Source: Oscillospiraceae bacterium
Lineage (GTDB): Bacteria > Bacillota > Clostridia > Oscillospirales > Acutalibacteraceae
Direction of reading: 5' to 3'
NCBI GenBank assembly: GCA_015066005.1
Contig: SVPF01000003.1
Span: 32,882-96,881 of the forward strand
DNA: 64,000 nt
Shown: positions 1 through 8,590 of the stretch, piece after piece
Layout of the letters: each line of letters opens with the position of its first letter
Position numbering within the stretch: the stretch's first letter is position 1
Notes under the pieces: model-generated
Told to the model about the DNA's origin: nothing
The model's database searches: none
What the model saw: only the letters and a program-made list of their open reading frames with translations
Position numbers and translations under genes: made by a program

Positions 1-257
1 TCAATAAATTCATCACAAAAAAGATTAAGTGACTTTAAGTATTCAATATCCTCATCATCAAAATGCAAATCGTTCATATATTCGATTAACTGCTCAACGC
101 CCGCCATAATGGCATAACCGCCCTTGTCGGGCACACGGCGGAAGAACATATCAAAATATGTAACGGTATCACGCATATCGCTTGTAAAAATACCGTTTGC
201 CATTGTCATTTCGTAAAGGTCCATCAGCATTGTTAAATTTAAACTTTTATTTTTCAT
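1..257 (-). CDS. pncB: nicotinate phosphoribosyltransferase, N-terminal part
   Basis: This is the first 85 codons of a gene running off the left edge. The protein begins MKNKSLNLTMLMDLYEMTMA and continues with YFDMFFRRVPDKGGYAIMAG and an EQLIEYMNDLHF-type stretch, the N-terminal signature of nicotinate phosphoribosyltransferase. That enzyme makes nicotinate mononucleotide from nicotinate and PRPP in NAD salvage. The ATG at 255-257 follows a GGTG ribosome site and lies 10 bases after the argS stop, so it is the last visible gene of the murI operon. The catalytic half lies outside the window. Confidence 0.85.
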   Translation of the reverse strand, partial: MKNKSLNLTMLMDLYEMTMANGIFTSDMRDTVTYFDMFFRRVPDKGGYAIMAGVEQLIEYMNDLHFDDEDIEYLKSLNLFCDEFI

Positions 258-267
258 TTTAATCACC

Positions 268-1956
268 TTACATCTTTTCGGGAGCATCAATTTTCATAAG
301 ATTTAAAACATTTTTAATTGTAACTGCCGTTGCGGCACAAAGTGAAAGACGTGCCTGTGTTAATTTTTCATCCTCACCCTTTACCCTGCAGGCAGAATAG
401 AATTTATGGAATTTTGTTGCAAGCTCCTGCACATAGTGGGTAATTTTTGCAGGGTCGTAAGCCTTAGCTGAAGCAATAATTTCATCAGTAAGGGCGGCGA
501 TGTGTAAAATAAGCTCACGTTCCTCGGAGGCGGTTAATAGCATAAGCTCATCCACAGAAGCAGGGTTATTCTTAATTCCCTCACCCTCTAAGTTGCGAAG
601 AATACTGCAAATACGGGCGTAAGCGTACTGAACATAGTAAACAGGGTTTGAGTTTGATTCGTTTACAGCTAAGTCCAAATCAAAATCAAAATGGCTGTTA
701 GGCTCACGCAAATTAAAGAAGAAGCGTGCCGCATCAATCGGAACCTCATCCAAAAGGGTTACAAGGGTAATAGCCTTACCCGAACGCTTAGAAGCCTTAA
801 TAACCTCGCCGTCACGAACAAGTCGAACCATTTGCATAAGCACAACGTCCAAGCGGTCAGCATCTACACCAAGTGCTGTTAAAGCGGCTTTAAGGCGCGG
901 AACATAACCGTGGTGGTCAGCACCTAAAATGTCAATAGCCTTGTCAAAATTACGGGTTACAAGCTTATTGTAGTGGTAAGCAATATCGGGCACAACATAG
1001 GTAGGAACACCGTTTGCACGAACAAGAACAAAGTCCTTATCGCAGCCGAATTCAGTAGCCTTAAACCATAAAGCCTCCTCATTTTCATAGGTGTAACCGC
1101 TTTGCTTTAAAAGCTCAATAATACGTGTGGTTTCACCGTTGTTATGAAGGGTGCTTTCCTTAAACCAGGTGTCATACTTAATGCGGTATTTGCCAAGGTC
1201 ATCCTCAAGACCCTGAATATTCTTAGGAAGTGCAAATTCAACAAGGGCTGCTCTACGCTCGGTTTCAGCCTTTTCTACAAAGCAATCCCCGTGAATTTCA
1301 GCAAAGGCTTTTGCATGGTTAACAATGTCTTCGCCGTGGTAGCTGTCTTCAGGCATTTCAATGCCTTCCTTATAAAGCTGTAAATACCTTAAATCAAGCG
1401 ATAAGGCAAACTTGTTAATTTGGTTGCCTGCATCATTTATATAAAATTCACGCTCGGTGTAATAGCCTGCGGCATCCATAACAGCGGCAAGACAGTCACC
1501 CAAAGCGCCACCACGCGCATTACCGATGTGCATAGGACCTGTGGGATTTGCCGAAACAAACTCGACAAGTACACGCTTGCCTTCACCAAAATTGCTGCGG
1601 CCGTAAGCTTCACCCTTGTTTTCAACATCTAAAACAATGTCGGCATAATATTTTTGCGATAAATAAAAATTGATAAAGCCGGGACCTGCAATTTCGTACT
1701 TTTCAATATAGGTTCCTTCAAAATCAGCATTAGCCATCAAAATTTCGGCAATTTGGCGGGGTGCCTTTTTAAAAAGACGCGACCATACCATTGCGGCATT
1801 AACGGCATAGTCACCGTTTGCGCGGTCCTTCGGTACCTCAATTGTAAAATCGCGAAGCTCGGCGCTTTCCAAAACACCGTCACTTATCGCTTTATTTGCA
1901 GCACCGAAAATTAAATTTTTAATTTGTTCCTTTGCATTTGCTACTACGATAGACAT
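268..1956 (-). CDS. argS: arginyl-tRNA synthetase
   Basis: A 562-residue class I synthetase of normal length that charges tRNA-Arg. An N-terminal Arg-tRNA-synthetase additional domain fills about residues 1-95. The ATP-binding HIGH motif appears as HIGN at 143-146 within SANPTGPMHIGNARGG. The KMSKS loop is replaced by a KASKRSGK stretch near residue 390, as is usual for many ArgRS. The C-terminal DALR anticodon-binding domain follows. The ATG directly abuts the ywiB stop codon, so the two are probably translationally coupled. Confidence 0.97.
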   Translation of the reverse strand: MSIVVANAKEQIKNLIFGAANKAISDGVLESAELRDFTIEVPKDRANGDYAVNAAMVWSRLFKKAPRQIAEILMANADFEGTYIEKYEIAGPGFINFYLSQKYYADIVLDVENKGEAYGRSNFGEGKRVLVEFVSANPTGPMHIGNARGGALGDCLAAVMDAAGYYTEREFYINDAGNQINKFALSLDLRYLQLYKEGIEMPEDSYHGEDIVNHAKAFAEIHGDCFVEKAETERRAALVEFALPKNIQGLEDDLGKYRIKYDTWFKESTLHNNGETTRIIELLKQSGYTYENEEALWFKATEFGCDKDFVLVRANGVPTYVVPDIAYHYNKLVTRNFDKAIDILGADHHGYVPRLKAALTALGVDADRLDVVLMQMVRLVRDGEVIKASKRSGKAITLVTLLDEVPIDAARFFFNLREPNSHFDFDLDLAVNESNSNPVYYVQYAYARICSILRNLEGEGIKNNPASVDELMLLTASEERELILHIAALTDEIIASAKAYDPAKITHYVQELATKFHKFYSACRVKGEDEKLTQARLSLCAATAVTIKNVLNLMKIDAPEKM

Positions 1957-2385
1957 TTAATTAACCTCTCTAACAGAAATATTAACTTTATTACGGCTTA
2001 AAAGCTTTGCATCAGCATCAATAAGATAAGTAATTGCAACGCTTCCGCCATTTTCATTTAAATTGGATAAAACCTTTTCACCAAAAATGCCAAGTAATAA
2101 ATCCCCAACGGGTGTAGAATAAAAACAGCTTGTTCTTACCCCTTTTTCAATTACCATTCGGCTGTTATATGAACCCTTACGTTGTAAAACAACAGTATTA
2201 TCGGGCTTAACATACAAGGTAGTTTTAATCTGCCCTTCAACATCTAAAAGACCGCTTTCATCATAGCTGATAAAATAGCTTCCATCCTTCATACCGAAGC
2301 GCCCGTCGGTTGAAAATTCAATAGAATCACTTTGACCGTCAAGCGACTGCTCGGTTTTAATTTCAATAATTACATCCTTAATCAT
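1957..2385 (-). CDS. ywiB: DUF1934 family beta-barrel protein
   Basis: A 142-residue protein of the DUF1934 (YwiB) family, recognised from its overall pattern: an IEIKTEQ strand at the start, IEFSTDGRFGMKDGSYFISYDES, and a VGDLLLGIFGEKV-like turn. The fold is a small lipocalin-like barrel and the biochemical role is unknown. The position immediately upstream of argS matches Bacillus, where ywiB and argS are neighbours. Its start overlaps the murI stop by 4 bases. Confidence 0.8.
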   Translation of the reverse strand: MIKDVIIEIKTEQSLDGQSDSIEFSTDGRFGMKDGSYFISYDESGLLDVEGQIKTTLYVKPDNTVVLQRKGSYNSRMVIEKGVRTSCFYSTPVGDLLLGIFGEKVLSNLNENGGSVAITYLIDADAKLLSRNKVNISVREVN

Positions 2386-3200
2386 AAATTGTTAATATCA
2401 ACCTTTTGAACTTTATTACCGTCAACATCACGGCCAAGCAAAATTGAAGCTTGCTTTACAAACGAATCGGGCTTATCGCTTACATAAAAGCTGTGCTCGC
2501 CCTCTTTATCAGAATTATTTTCAATTCCCTGCTCGTTTAAAAATTGATTAACAGCCTCGGCCGTGGCAACACCTGCGTTTATAAGGGTTACGCTGTCACC
2601 CAAAATTTTTTCAATAGCCTCACTTAAAATTGGGTAATGGGTACAGCCCAAAATTAAGGTATCAGCCCCAAATTCAAAAACAGGCTTTAAATAACGGCTT
2701 ACCGTTTCAAGCACAACAATATCATCCGATGAATACCAGCCCTCTTCAACAAGGGGGACAAACAATGTACAGCTTTGGTTTAAAACCTTAGCATTTGGCA
2801 TCAGACTTAAAATTTCCTTTTCATGCTGTCGGCTTTTTACTGTCGCATTTGTGCCAATTACAGCAATTTTACCGTTTTTTGTTGCCCTTACTGCAGCTTT
2901 AGCCGCATGGGAAACAACCTCAAAAAAAGGAACGGGCAATTCGTCAGCAGTGTCAGCCGCAACGCTTGATACCGTGCCGCATGCCGCAATTATAAGCTTA
3001 ACATCACGGCTAAGCAAAAAGCGTTCATCCTGCCTTGCATACTTTTTAATAGTTTCAACACTTCTGGTGCCGTAAGGCACACGACCTGTATCACCAAAAT
3101 ATATAATATCCTCATTCGGTAAGGTGTTAAACAGCTCACGAACGACCGTTAAACCGCCTAAACCTGAATCAAACACGCCAATTGCTCGATTATCGGACAC
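2382..3200 (-). CDS. murI: glutamate racemase
   Basis: A 272-residue Asp/Glu racemase that supplies D-glutamate for peptidoglycan. The N-terminal IGVFDSGLGGLTVVREL motif and the second catalytic cysteine in LGCTHYPIL are intact. The first cysteine lies in ACGTVSS rather than the common ACNT, an asparagine-to-glycine change beside the catalytic residue. The start is GTG at 3198-3200, chosen from an AAGGAG site 8 bases upstream. It heads the murI-ywiB-argS-pncB operon behind a clear promoter. Confidence 0.93.
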   Translation of the reverse strand: MSDNRAIGVFDSGLGGLTVVRELFNTLPNEDIIYFGDTGRVPYGTRSVETIKKYARQDERFLLSRDVKLIIAACGTVSSVAADTADELPVPFFEVVSHAAKAAVRATKNGKIAVIGTNATVKSRQHEKEILSLMPNAKVLNQSCTLFVPLVEEGWYSSDDIVVLETVSRYLKPVFEFGADTLILGCTHYPILSEAIEKILGDSVTLINAGVATAEAVNQFLNEQGIENNSDKEGEHSFYVSDKPDSFVKQASILLGRDVDGNKVQKVDINNL

Positions 3201-3231
3201 AATAGCATCTCCTTACATAGATATTCAATTT

Positions 3232-3260
3232 ATCATACCATATTTTACTTATATAATCAA
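3232..3260 (-). promoter_or_regulatory. sigma-A-type promoter of the murI operon
   Basis: On the minus strand TTGATT (3260-3255) and TATGAT (3237-3232) are separated by exactly 17 bases, about 30 bases upstream of the murI start. Confidence 0.65.
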
Positions 3261-3270
3261 TATTTAAATG

Positions 3271-3300
3271 CAAAAAACGCCCGATTTTCTCGAGCGTTTT
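3271..3300 (-). terminator. intrinsic terminator of xerD
   Basis: The minus-strand RNA forms an AAAACGCUCGA / UCGGGCGUUUU stem with a GAAAA loop, followed by a run of U. It overlaps the xerD stop codon and separates xerD from the murI promoter. Confidence 0.75.
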
Positions 3301-4187
3301 TACTTTGCAAGCGGATGAAACTTAGCATAATTAGATGTATATTTGTTTTTTATGTATTGCGCATAAATTTGTGTCGATGAAATATCGCTATGGCCAAGCA
3401 TTTCTTTAATGTCCTGAAGCCGTGCACCGTTTTCAAGCAAATGAGCCGCAAAGCTATGACGAAGAGTATGGGGTGTGATTTCCTCCTTAATACCCGCTTC
3501 GGCCGCATAATGCTTTATGAGCTTCCAAAAGCCTTGCCGTGACATTGGTGCGCCGTTCATATTGGTAAACAGCTTGTCCTGTTCAACTTCCAAAACAATT
3601 GCGGGACGGACATTTAGAAGATATTCCGTAACCGATTTTACAGCTGCAGGATAAATCGGAATAATTCGTTCCTTTTTACCGTTTCTTAAATGCAAAATTC
3701 CAAGCTGTAAATTAAAATCATTAACACTTAGCTCTAAAAGCTCAGAAACCTTAATGCCTGTTGCGTATAAAAGCTCAAGCATTGCTTTATCACGAATAGA
3801 TTTATAATCATCCCCCGAAGGCTGTGATAAAAGTAAAACAACATCCGATGCATCTAACACACCGGGAAGCTTTTTAGAAACCTTGTTTTTAGCTGCCGCT
3901 AAAACCGGATTTTCGTTAACAATACCAATGCTTATAAGGAACCTGAAAAAAGCGCGGATTGACGCTGTAATTCTTGCCTTGGTGGCGTCGGATTTTTTCT
4001 CATTAGTGAGATATTCAAGATAACTGTTAATTGTAGCGGTTTTTACTTTTTGAACGGAATTAATTTTTAAAGAGGAGCAAAAATCGGAAAACTGAAGCAA
4101 ATCGCGAACATAGGATTCAACGGTATTTTTAGAAGATTTTTTATCAACAATTAAATACTGCTTAAACGCTTCAATTTGCTTTTTCAT
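3300..4187 (-). CDS. xerD: XerD-like tyrosine recombinase
   Basis: A 295-residue tyrosine recombinase with the length and two-domain layout of XerC/XerD (SAM-like DNA-binding domain about 1-85, catalytic domain about 105-290). Visible catalytic residues are Lys171/172 in NGKKERIIPI, HxxR at His240/Arg243, His266 in LGHSDISST and the nucleophile Tyr275. The first catalytic arginine, normally in ATGLRVSEL, is Lys146 here (ATGIKVSEL). The expected role is resolving chromosome dimers at dif, and the gene sits next to a spoIIM-like gene, as ripX does near spoIIM in Bacillus. Housekeeping neighbours argue against a phage integrase. Activity is uncertain because of the Arg-to-Lys change. Confidence 0.85.
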   Translation of the reverse strand: MKKQIEAFKQYLIVDKKSSKNTVESYVRDLLQFSDFCSSLKINSVQKVKTATINSYLEYLTNEKKSDATKARITASIRAFFRFLISIGIVNENPVLAAAKNKVSKKLPGVLDASDVVLLLSQPSGDDYKSIRDKAMLELLYATGIKVSELLELSVNDFNLQLGILHLRNGKKERIIPIYPAAVKSVTEYLLNVRPAIVLEVEQDKLFTNMNGAPMSRQGFWKLIKHYAAEAGIKEEITPHTLRHSFAAHLLENGARLQDIKEMLGHSDISSTQIYAQYIKNKYTSNYAKFHPLAK

Positions 4188-4205
4188 TTTTGCACCTCCT
4201 AAAAT

Positions 4206-4835
4206 TTAAAATTCAAAAAATCTTAACATACTTACTGCTGTTAACCCATCAACCAAAGCAGCACTGATACTGCCAAGGGTTAAAAACAAAAACTTTAACG
4301 AATAATCCTTAAACTGTAAAAACAAATCACACTGCATTCCGTTTGGTAAAGTAAGCCGCGCAATATTAAGCGAAAATATCATTGCATAACGTGCGGCGAA
4401 AATAAAGAAAACAATTAACACCAAGCTTGACGGTAAAAAAATCACGGCATTAAAGGCCACACCTTTAATAGCAAAGCTTGAATATAAGTAAGCCACGGCC
4501 GAGCCATAAAAAAAGCCGCAAAATGAAAGTGTTAACGGTACAGTAACCACACCAAAAAGTGTAGTGCCGGAAACAAACATAAGGAAAAACAGCAAAAGTG
4601 ATTTTAAAAACGAATATAAAACAATTTTAAAAAACTTACTTTCCTGCCTGAATGAAACATAAAGAGAAAAAAACTTTTCGATTAAGTATGTAACAATTTT
4701 AAAATTATCAAACAGTGAAAGACCTAAGCATATTCCCAAAGCAATAAACAATACACCAATTAAAGAATAAGCATTTGTTTTTAAAAATTCAATTATTTGA
4801 TATTTAGAAAAATTAAGCACCTTTCCTCGTTGCAT
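4206..4835 (-). CDS. SpoIIM-like multi-pass membrane protein
   Basis: A 209-residue integral membrane protein with about five hydrophobic segments (near residues 20-40, 68-92, 98-120, 128-150 and 178-200). The GTTLFGVVTVPLTLSFCGFFYGSAVAYL stretch and the following KGVAFNAVIFLPSS resemble the stage II sporulation protein M family, which acts with SpoIID and SpoIIP in septal peptidoglycan remodelling during engulfment. The position just upstream of xerD supports this. Similarity is judged by eye, so a different permease-like role remains possible. The ATG at 4835 follows an AGGAGATG site. Confidence 0.55.
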   Translation of the reverse strand: MQRGKVLNFSKYQIIEFLKTNAYSLIGVLFIALGICLGLSLFDNFKIVTYLIEKFFSLYVSFRQESKFFKIVLYSFLKSLLLFFLMFVSGTTLFGVVTVPLTLSFCGFFYGSAVAYLYSSFAIKGVAFNAVIFLPSSLVLIVFFIFAARYAMIFSLNIARLTLPNGMQCDLFLQFKDYSLKFLFLTLGSISAALVDGLTAVSMLRFFEF

Positions 4836-5223
4836 AATAACATCTCCTTTTACAAGAAAATATTATGCAAAGCGTGGACAAGATATGCCATTCAAGATAT
4901 AGACAAATATTTAAGCTTTACACAAGATATAGAGAAAAATAAAATATTATGTAAACTTTTTTGTGCAAGGACAAAAAAACAGCGACACGAAAACCATGAC
5001 GCTAAATAACATAAAAAGCCTTAAATAAACCGTATATAATATTTATACAATACTTTTCAAATTATGTCAACTATTATTTTTTCAATCTAAAAATGTTATG
5101 TTAACTATTTATGTAAACCACACAAGATATGGATTTACTCTAATTATGTAAACCCAATTTATTGTAAAATAATGCTTTATTTTTTTATTAAAATATGTTA
5201 TATTTATTTGTGGAGATGATTAT
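4836..5223. promoter_or_regulatory. divergent intergenic region with two families of short direct repeats
   Basis: This gene-free 388-base AT-rich stretch lies between the divergent spoIIM-like gene and fabG. Five copies of TTATGTNAAC occur on the plus strand at 4947-4956, 5062-5071, 5096-5105, 5109-5118 and 5144-5153. Four copies of a CAAGATATRG-type motif occur at about 4878-4887, 4893-4902, 4922-4932 and 5122-5132. These look like a cluster of regulator binding sites or an unrecognised nucleoprotein site. A TATATT box at about 5200 may be the fabG -10 element. No convincing gene is seen in it. Confidence 0.55.
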
Positions 5224-5958
5224 ATGAAAAAAACTGCGATTATTACGGGCGCCTCTAAGGGTATTGGCGCCGCAACTGCAATTTTATTTGCGCAAAAGGG
5301 TTATAATGTTGTACTTAACTATAACAACTCATACGAGTCCGCTTCCCTGCTCGCTCGTTCGCTTTCTCAAAACGGTTTTTCGGTTACACCGATTAAAGCA
5401 AATGTTGCTAACCGTTTGGAAGCCGAGCTTTTAATTAAGGAAGCACTTTACAAATACGGCAGCGTTGATGTAATTGTTAATAATGCGGGTGTTGCGTTTG
5501 AAGGTCTTATAACCGAAACCGATGAAATTGACTTTGACCGCATTATTGATATAAACCTTAAGGGCACATTTAACTGCTGCAAGGCGGCCGCTCAGGTTAT
5601 GATAAATCAAAAATCGGGTAAAATTATAAATGTTTCATCAATGTGGGGTCAGGTCGGGGCTTCCTGTGAGGTAGCTTATTCCGCTTCAAAGGCCGGTGTT
5701 ATCGGTCTTACAAAAGCGCTTGCTAAAGAGCTTGCACCCTGCGGCATAACCGTAAATTCGGTAGCTCCGGGTATAATTGAAACATCAATGAATTCCAATT
5801 TAACTATTGAAGAGCTTTCCGACTTTGTCGAAACCGTTCCTCTTGGCAGAATGGGTACTGCCGAGGAGGTTGCGCAAGCTATATATTTCTTAGCAAGTGA
5901 TCAAGCAGATTATATTACAGGTCAGGTTATCGGCATTAACGGCGGTTATGTAATTTAA
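5224..5958 (+). CDS. fabG: 3-oxoacyl-ACP reductase-like short-chain dehydrogenase
   Basis: A 244-residue classical SDR. The cofactor loop TGASKGIG is at 8-15, NNAG at 86-89, the catalytic serine at 138/139, and Tyr152-x3-Lys156 lies in YSASKAG. The C-terminal GxxIDVNGG-like end is present as IGINGGYVI. FabG reduces 3-oxoacyl-ACP with NADPH in fatty acid synthesis. It stands alone on the plus strand without other fab genes, so a role in another reductive pathway is possible. The ATG follows a GGAGATGATT ribosome site. A strong two-way terminator follows, and a repeat-rich region precedes it. Confidence 0.85.
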   Translation: MKKTAIITGASKGIGAATAILFAQKGYNVVLNYNNSYESASLLARSLSQNGFSVTPIKANVANRLEAELLIKEALYKYGSVDVIVNNAGVAFEGLITETDEIDFDRIIDINLKGTFNCCKAAAQVMINQKSGKIINVSSMWGQVGASCEVAYSASKAGVIGLTKALAKELAPCGITVNSVAPGIIETSMNSNLTIEELSDFVETVPLGRMGTAEEVAQAIYFLASDQADYITGQVIGINGGYVI

Positions 5959-5960
5959 GT

Positions 5961-6002
5961 AAAAAAATAGTCCTTTATCGTGTGATAAAGGACTATTTTT
6001 TA
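5961..6002. terminator. bidirectional terminator between fabG and the P-type ATPase gene
   Basis: A near-perfect 17-19-bp inverted repeat around AATAGTCCTTTATC and GATAAAGGACTATT has a GTGT loop, with A-runs on one side and T-runs on the other. It can stop transcription of both convergent genes. Confidence 0.9.
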
Positions 6003-8579
6003 TTTGTACAAATACTTAAACAGTTCACAAAGCGGAACAATAAGCAGAGCGAGTATAAATGCTACAATAAACTGCCAAAGCTTTAATATTGTAAGGCCAA
6101 AAACAAAGCCAACAGGTGTAAACACCAAGAAAACAATAATAAATGCGGTAGCAAAAACCGACAAATTCATAAAGCGGTTATTAAAGGCTTCTATTTTAAA
6201 TACACTGCCTTCAAGCTTGGAATTAAAACAATGCAAAAGCTGTGCAATACCAAGGGTTACAAAGGTCATTGTTGTTGCAACCAATGGTGACGAAAAGCTT
6301 CCTATAATATAAGAAATAAGCGAAATTAGAGCTATAAAAGTACCCTGAACGCCAATTTTAACAAAGGTTTTAACATTCAAAAGCTTGTTTTCGTTAGTAA
6401 GGGTTTTAGCCTTCATTACAGATTTTTCGGCTTCCTCCATACTGAATGAAATTGCAGGTGCACAGTCGGTTAACAGATTGATAAGAAGCAACTGTACAGC
6501 AATTAAAATTGGAGATTTAAAAGCAATTGATCCGATAAGCAACAGCAAAAGTTCACCTAAATTACAGCTACACAAATACTTAACTGTCTTTTTAATGTTG
6601 CCAAAAAAGCCGCGGCTTTCTTTAATTGCACGAACGATTAAACCAAAGTTATTTTTAAGAATAATAACATTAGCATTGCCCTTTGCAACATCGGCACCAA
6701 ATTTACCAATAGCACAACCAACATCGGCAATTGCTAATGCCTCGGCATCCTGAAGACTGTCGCCCGTAATTGTTACAACAGCCTTTTTTGCCTGCCATGC
6801 CTTAACAATTCTTACCTTATGCATGGGTGAAATTCGAGCAAATACGCAATAGTTTTCAATAACGTCCTGAAGCTCATCATCACTTAATTCATCAAGCTGT
6901 GCGCCTGTAATGGCCTGTGCCTCATCGGTTAACAAGCCAATTTGCTTTGCAAGTGAAACTGCGGTTTGTAAATTATCGCCCGTAAGCATTACAACCTTAA
7001 TTTTAGCATCGCTACAGGTTTTAATATCTTTATAAATTTCTTCTCTGACAGGCTCGCTAAGGCCTAGAATGCCCGCAAAGGTAAGACCGCGCTCAACATC
7101 TTCAGCCTTAGGGTTTGCAGGTATTTCATCAAGTCGTTTAATGGCAATAGCAACATTACGAAGCCCGTCGGAAGCCATTTCATCGTTAACCTTTAAAATG
7201 CCTTCTACATCACAGTCAATACAATTCGGTACAACTATTTCGGGCGCACCCTTTATAATTGCGACAGGTTGCTCGTTCATAATTGTAATAATTGTCATTG
7301 TTTTACGGTGTGAATCAAACGGGATTACGGAAAGTTTTGGGAAAAGTGTGCTGATTTCAGCATCACCCTTAAAATTATACTGTAAACACGCAGTAGAAAT
7401 TGCATCCTCAGTTGTATCATTTTCAAGTGTATTACAGGCAGCCGCAAGACTGAGTATGGCAGATGAGGTTTCATCAATATAGCCACTACTTAAATTTGCG
7501 ACCTTTTTGCCATCGTAAACTGCCTCCAAAACCATTTTGTTTTGAGTAAAAATACCGGTTTTATCAGCACAAATAACGTTAGTTTTACCAATTGTTTCAA
7601 GGGCATTACTGTCCTTAAATATTATTTTTTCACCTAAAATTCGCTTAATTCCCGTTGCAATAACAATGGTTGAAATTGCATTTAAGCCTTCAGGCATTGC
7701 CGCAACGGCAAGAGCAACGGCATTTAAAAGTGCAGTTAATGTAACAACGGCAAAGGGTTCGGTTGTGTTGAAGTTTTGAATCATGGTAATTGCAAAAACT
7801 AAAAACGAAACACATAGAATAAGTATGTTGAACAGCTTAGAAATAATACTAAGCTCGTTTTGCATAGGCATTGTACTGCCGCCGATTTGTTCATTTATGG
7901 CAACCGATTTTCCAACCTCGGTATTGATGCCGGTAGCAACAACTACCGCCTTTGCACTGCCGTGAATTGCGGTTGTGGAGGCAAACACCATATTAGCGCG
8001 CTTGTCAGATGGAACAATATCATCAAGCACAAGCGAGGCATTTTTATCAATGGGAATTTCTTCCCCGCTAAGTGCAACCTCGTTACACCTGAATTCAACC
8101 GTTTCAATCAAACGTGCATCGGCACAAATATAGTCTCCTTCGGATAAAAGCATTATATCGCCGGGCACCAATTCAACAGAGTTAATCGTCTTAACCATAC
8201 CGTCACGTAAAACCCTTACAGACGGGTTGGTAGTGTGCTTTATATCAGTTAAAGTGTTTTCACAGTCAAACAAATGAAAGGCAGAAATAATTGCATTTAC
8301 AATAACAAGCGCAATCACTAAAAGGCCAAAATATGCTGTTTTACTGTCGTAGCTGTTAGCTACAAAAAAATAAACCAGCGACAAAAAAATAAGTAAAATA
8401 CCTGTTTTATTAAATTCGGCAAAGAACCTTTTAATAAGCGAGGTTTTTTCACCCTCGGTTATAATATTTTTACCGTAAATTTCCTGCTTTTCAGCTGCGG
8501 CACCGTTCGCCAGACCAAACGCCGCATCAACACTGTAATGATTTAAAACATCCTCTTTAGTAGAACTATGCCAAATCAT
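6000..8579 (-). CDS. P-type cation ATPase (P2A-like) with altered core motifs
   Basis: An 859-residue P-type ATPase with the actuator, phosphorylation, nucleotide-binding and C-terminal membrane domains of calcium-pump relatives. The phosphorylated aspartate is Asp339 in DKTGIFTQN. The nucleotide-domain KGAPE motif is at 443-447 and TGDN at 533-536. Several normally strict motifs differ: TGES is SGEE (171-174), the ion-site PEGLP is PEGLN (296-300), DKTGTLT is DKTGIFT, and TGDGVND is TGDSLQD (605-611). About ten membrane segments remain and the frame is open, so the protein is probably made, but ion specificity and pumping are uncertain. The start lies 11 bases after the nfo-like stop. Confidence 0.85.
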   Translation of the reverse strand: MIWHSSTKEDVLNHYSVDAAFGLANGAAAEKQEIYGKNIITEGEKTSLIKRFFAEFNKTGILLIFLSLVYFFVANSYDSKTAYFGLLVIALVIVNAIISAFHLFDCENTLTDIKHTTNPSVRVLRDGMVKTINSVELVPGDIMLLSEGDYICADARLIETVEFRCNEVALSGEEIPIDKNASLVLDDIVPSDKRANMVFASTTAIHGSAKAVVVATGINTEVGKSVAINEQIGGSTMPMQNELSIISKLFNILILCVSFLVFAITMIQNFNTTEPFAVVTLTALLNAVALAVAAMPEGLNAISTIVIATGIKRILGEKIIFKDSNALETIGKTNVICADKTGIFTQNKMVLEAVYDGKKVANLSSGYIDETSSAILSLAAACNTLENDTTEDAISTACLQYNFKGDAEISTLFPKLSVIPFDSHRKTMTIITIMNEQPVAIIKGAPEIVVPNCIDCDVEGILKVNDEMASDGLRNVAIAIKRLDEIPANPKAEDVERGLTFAGILGLSEPVREEIYKDIKTCSDAKIKVVMLTGDNLQTAVSLAKQIGLLTDEAQAITGAQLDELSDDELQDVIENYCVFARISPMHKVRIVKAWQAKKAVVTITGDSLQDAEALAIADVGCAIGKFGADVAKGNANVIILKNNFGLIVRAIKESRGFFGNIKKTVKYLCSCNLGELLLLLIGSIAFKSPILIAVQLLLINLLTDCAPAISFSMEEAEKSVMKAKTLTNENKLLNVKTFVKIGVQGTFIALISLISYIIGSFSSPLVATTMTFVTLGIAQLLHCFNSKLEGSVFKIEAFNNRFMNLSVFATAFIIVFLVFTPVGFVFGLTILKLWQFIVAFILALLIVPLCELFKYLYK

Positions 8580-8590
8580 AAAATCTCTCC

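Noticed and set aside
3300..4187. Phage or transposon integrase
   Set aside because: Length, motifs and housekeeping neighbours fit XerD; no attachment sites or phage genes are seen.
4797..5009. Plus-strand open frame overlapping the spoIIM-like gene start
   Set aside because: No ribosome site, low-complexity AT-rich translation, overlaps a better-supported gene and the repeat region.
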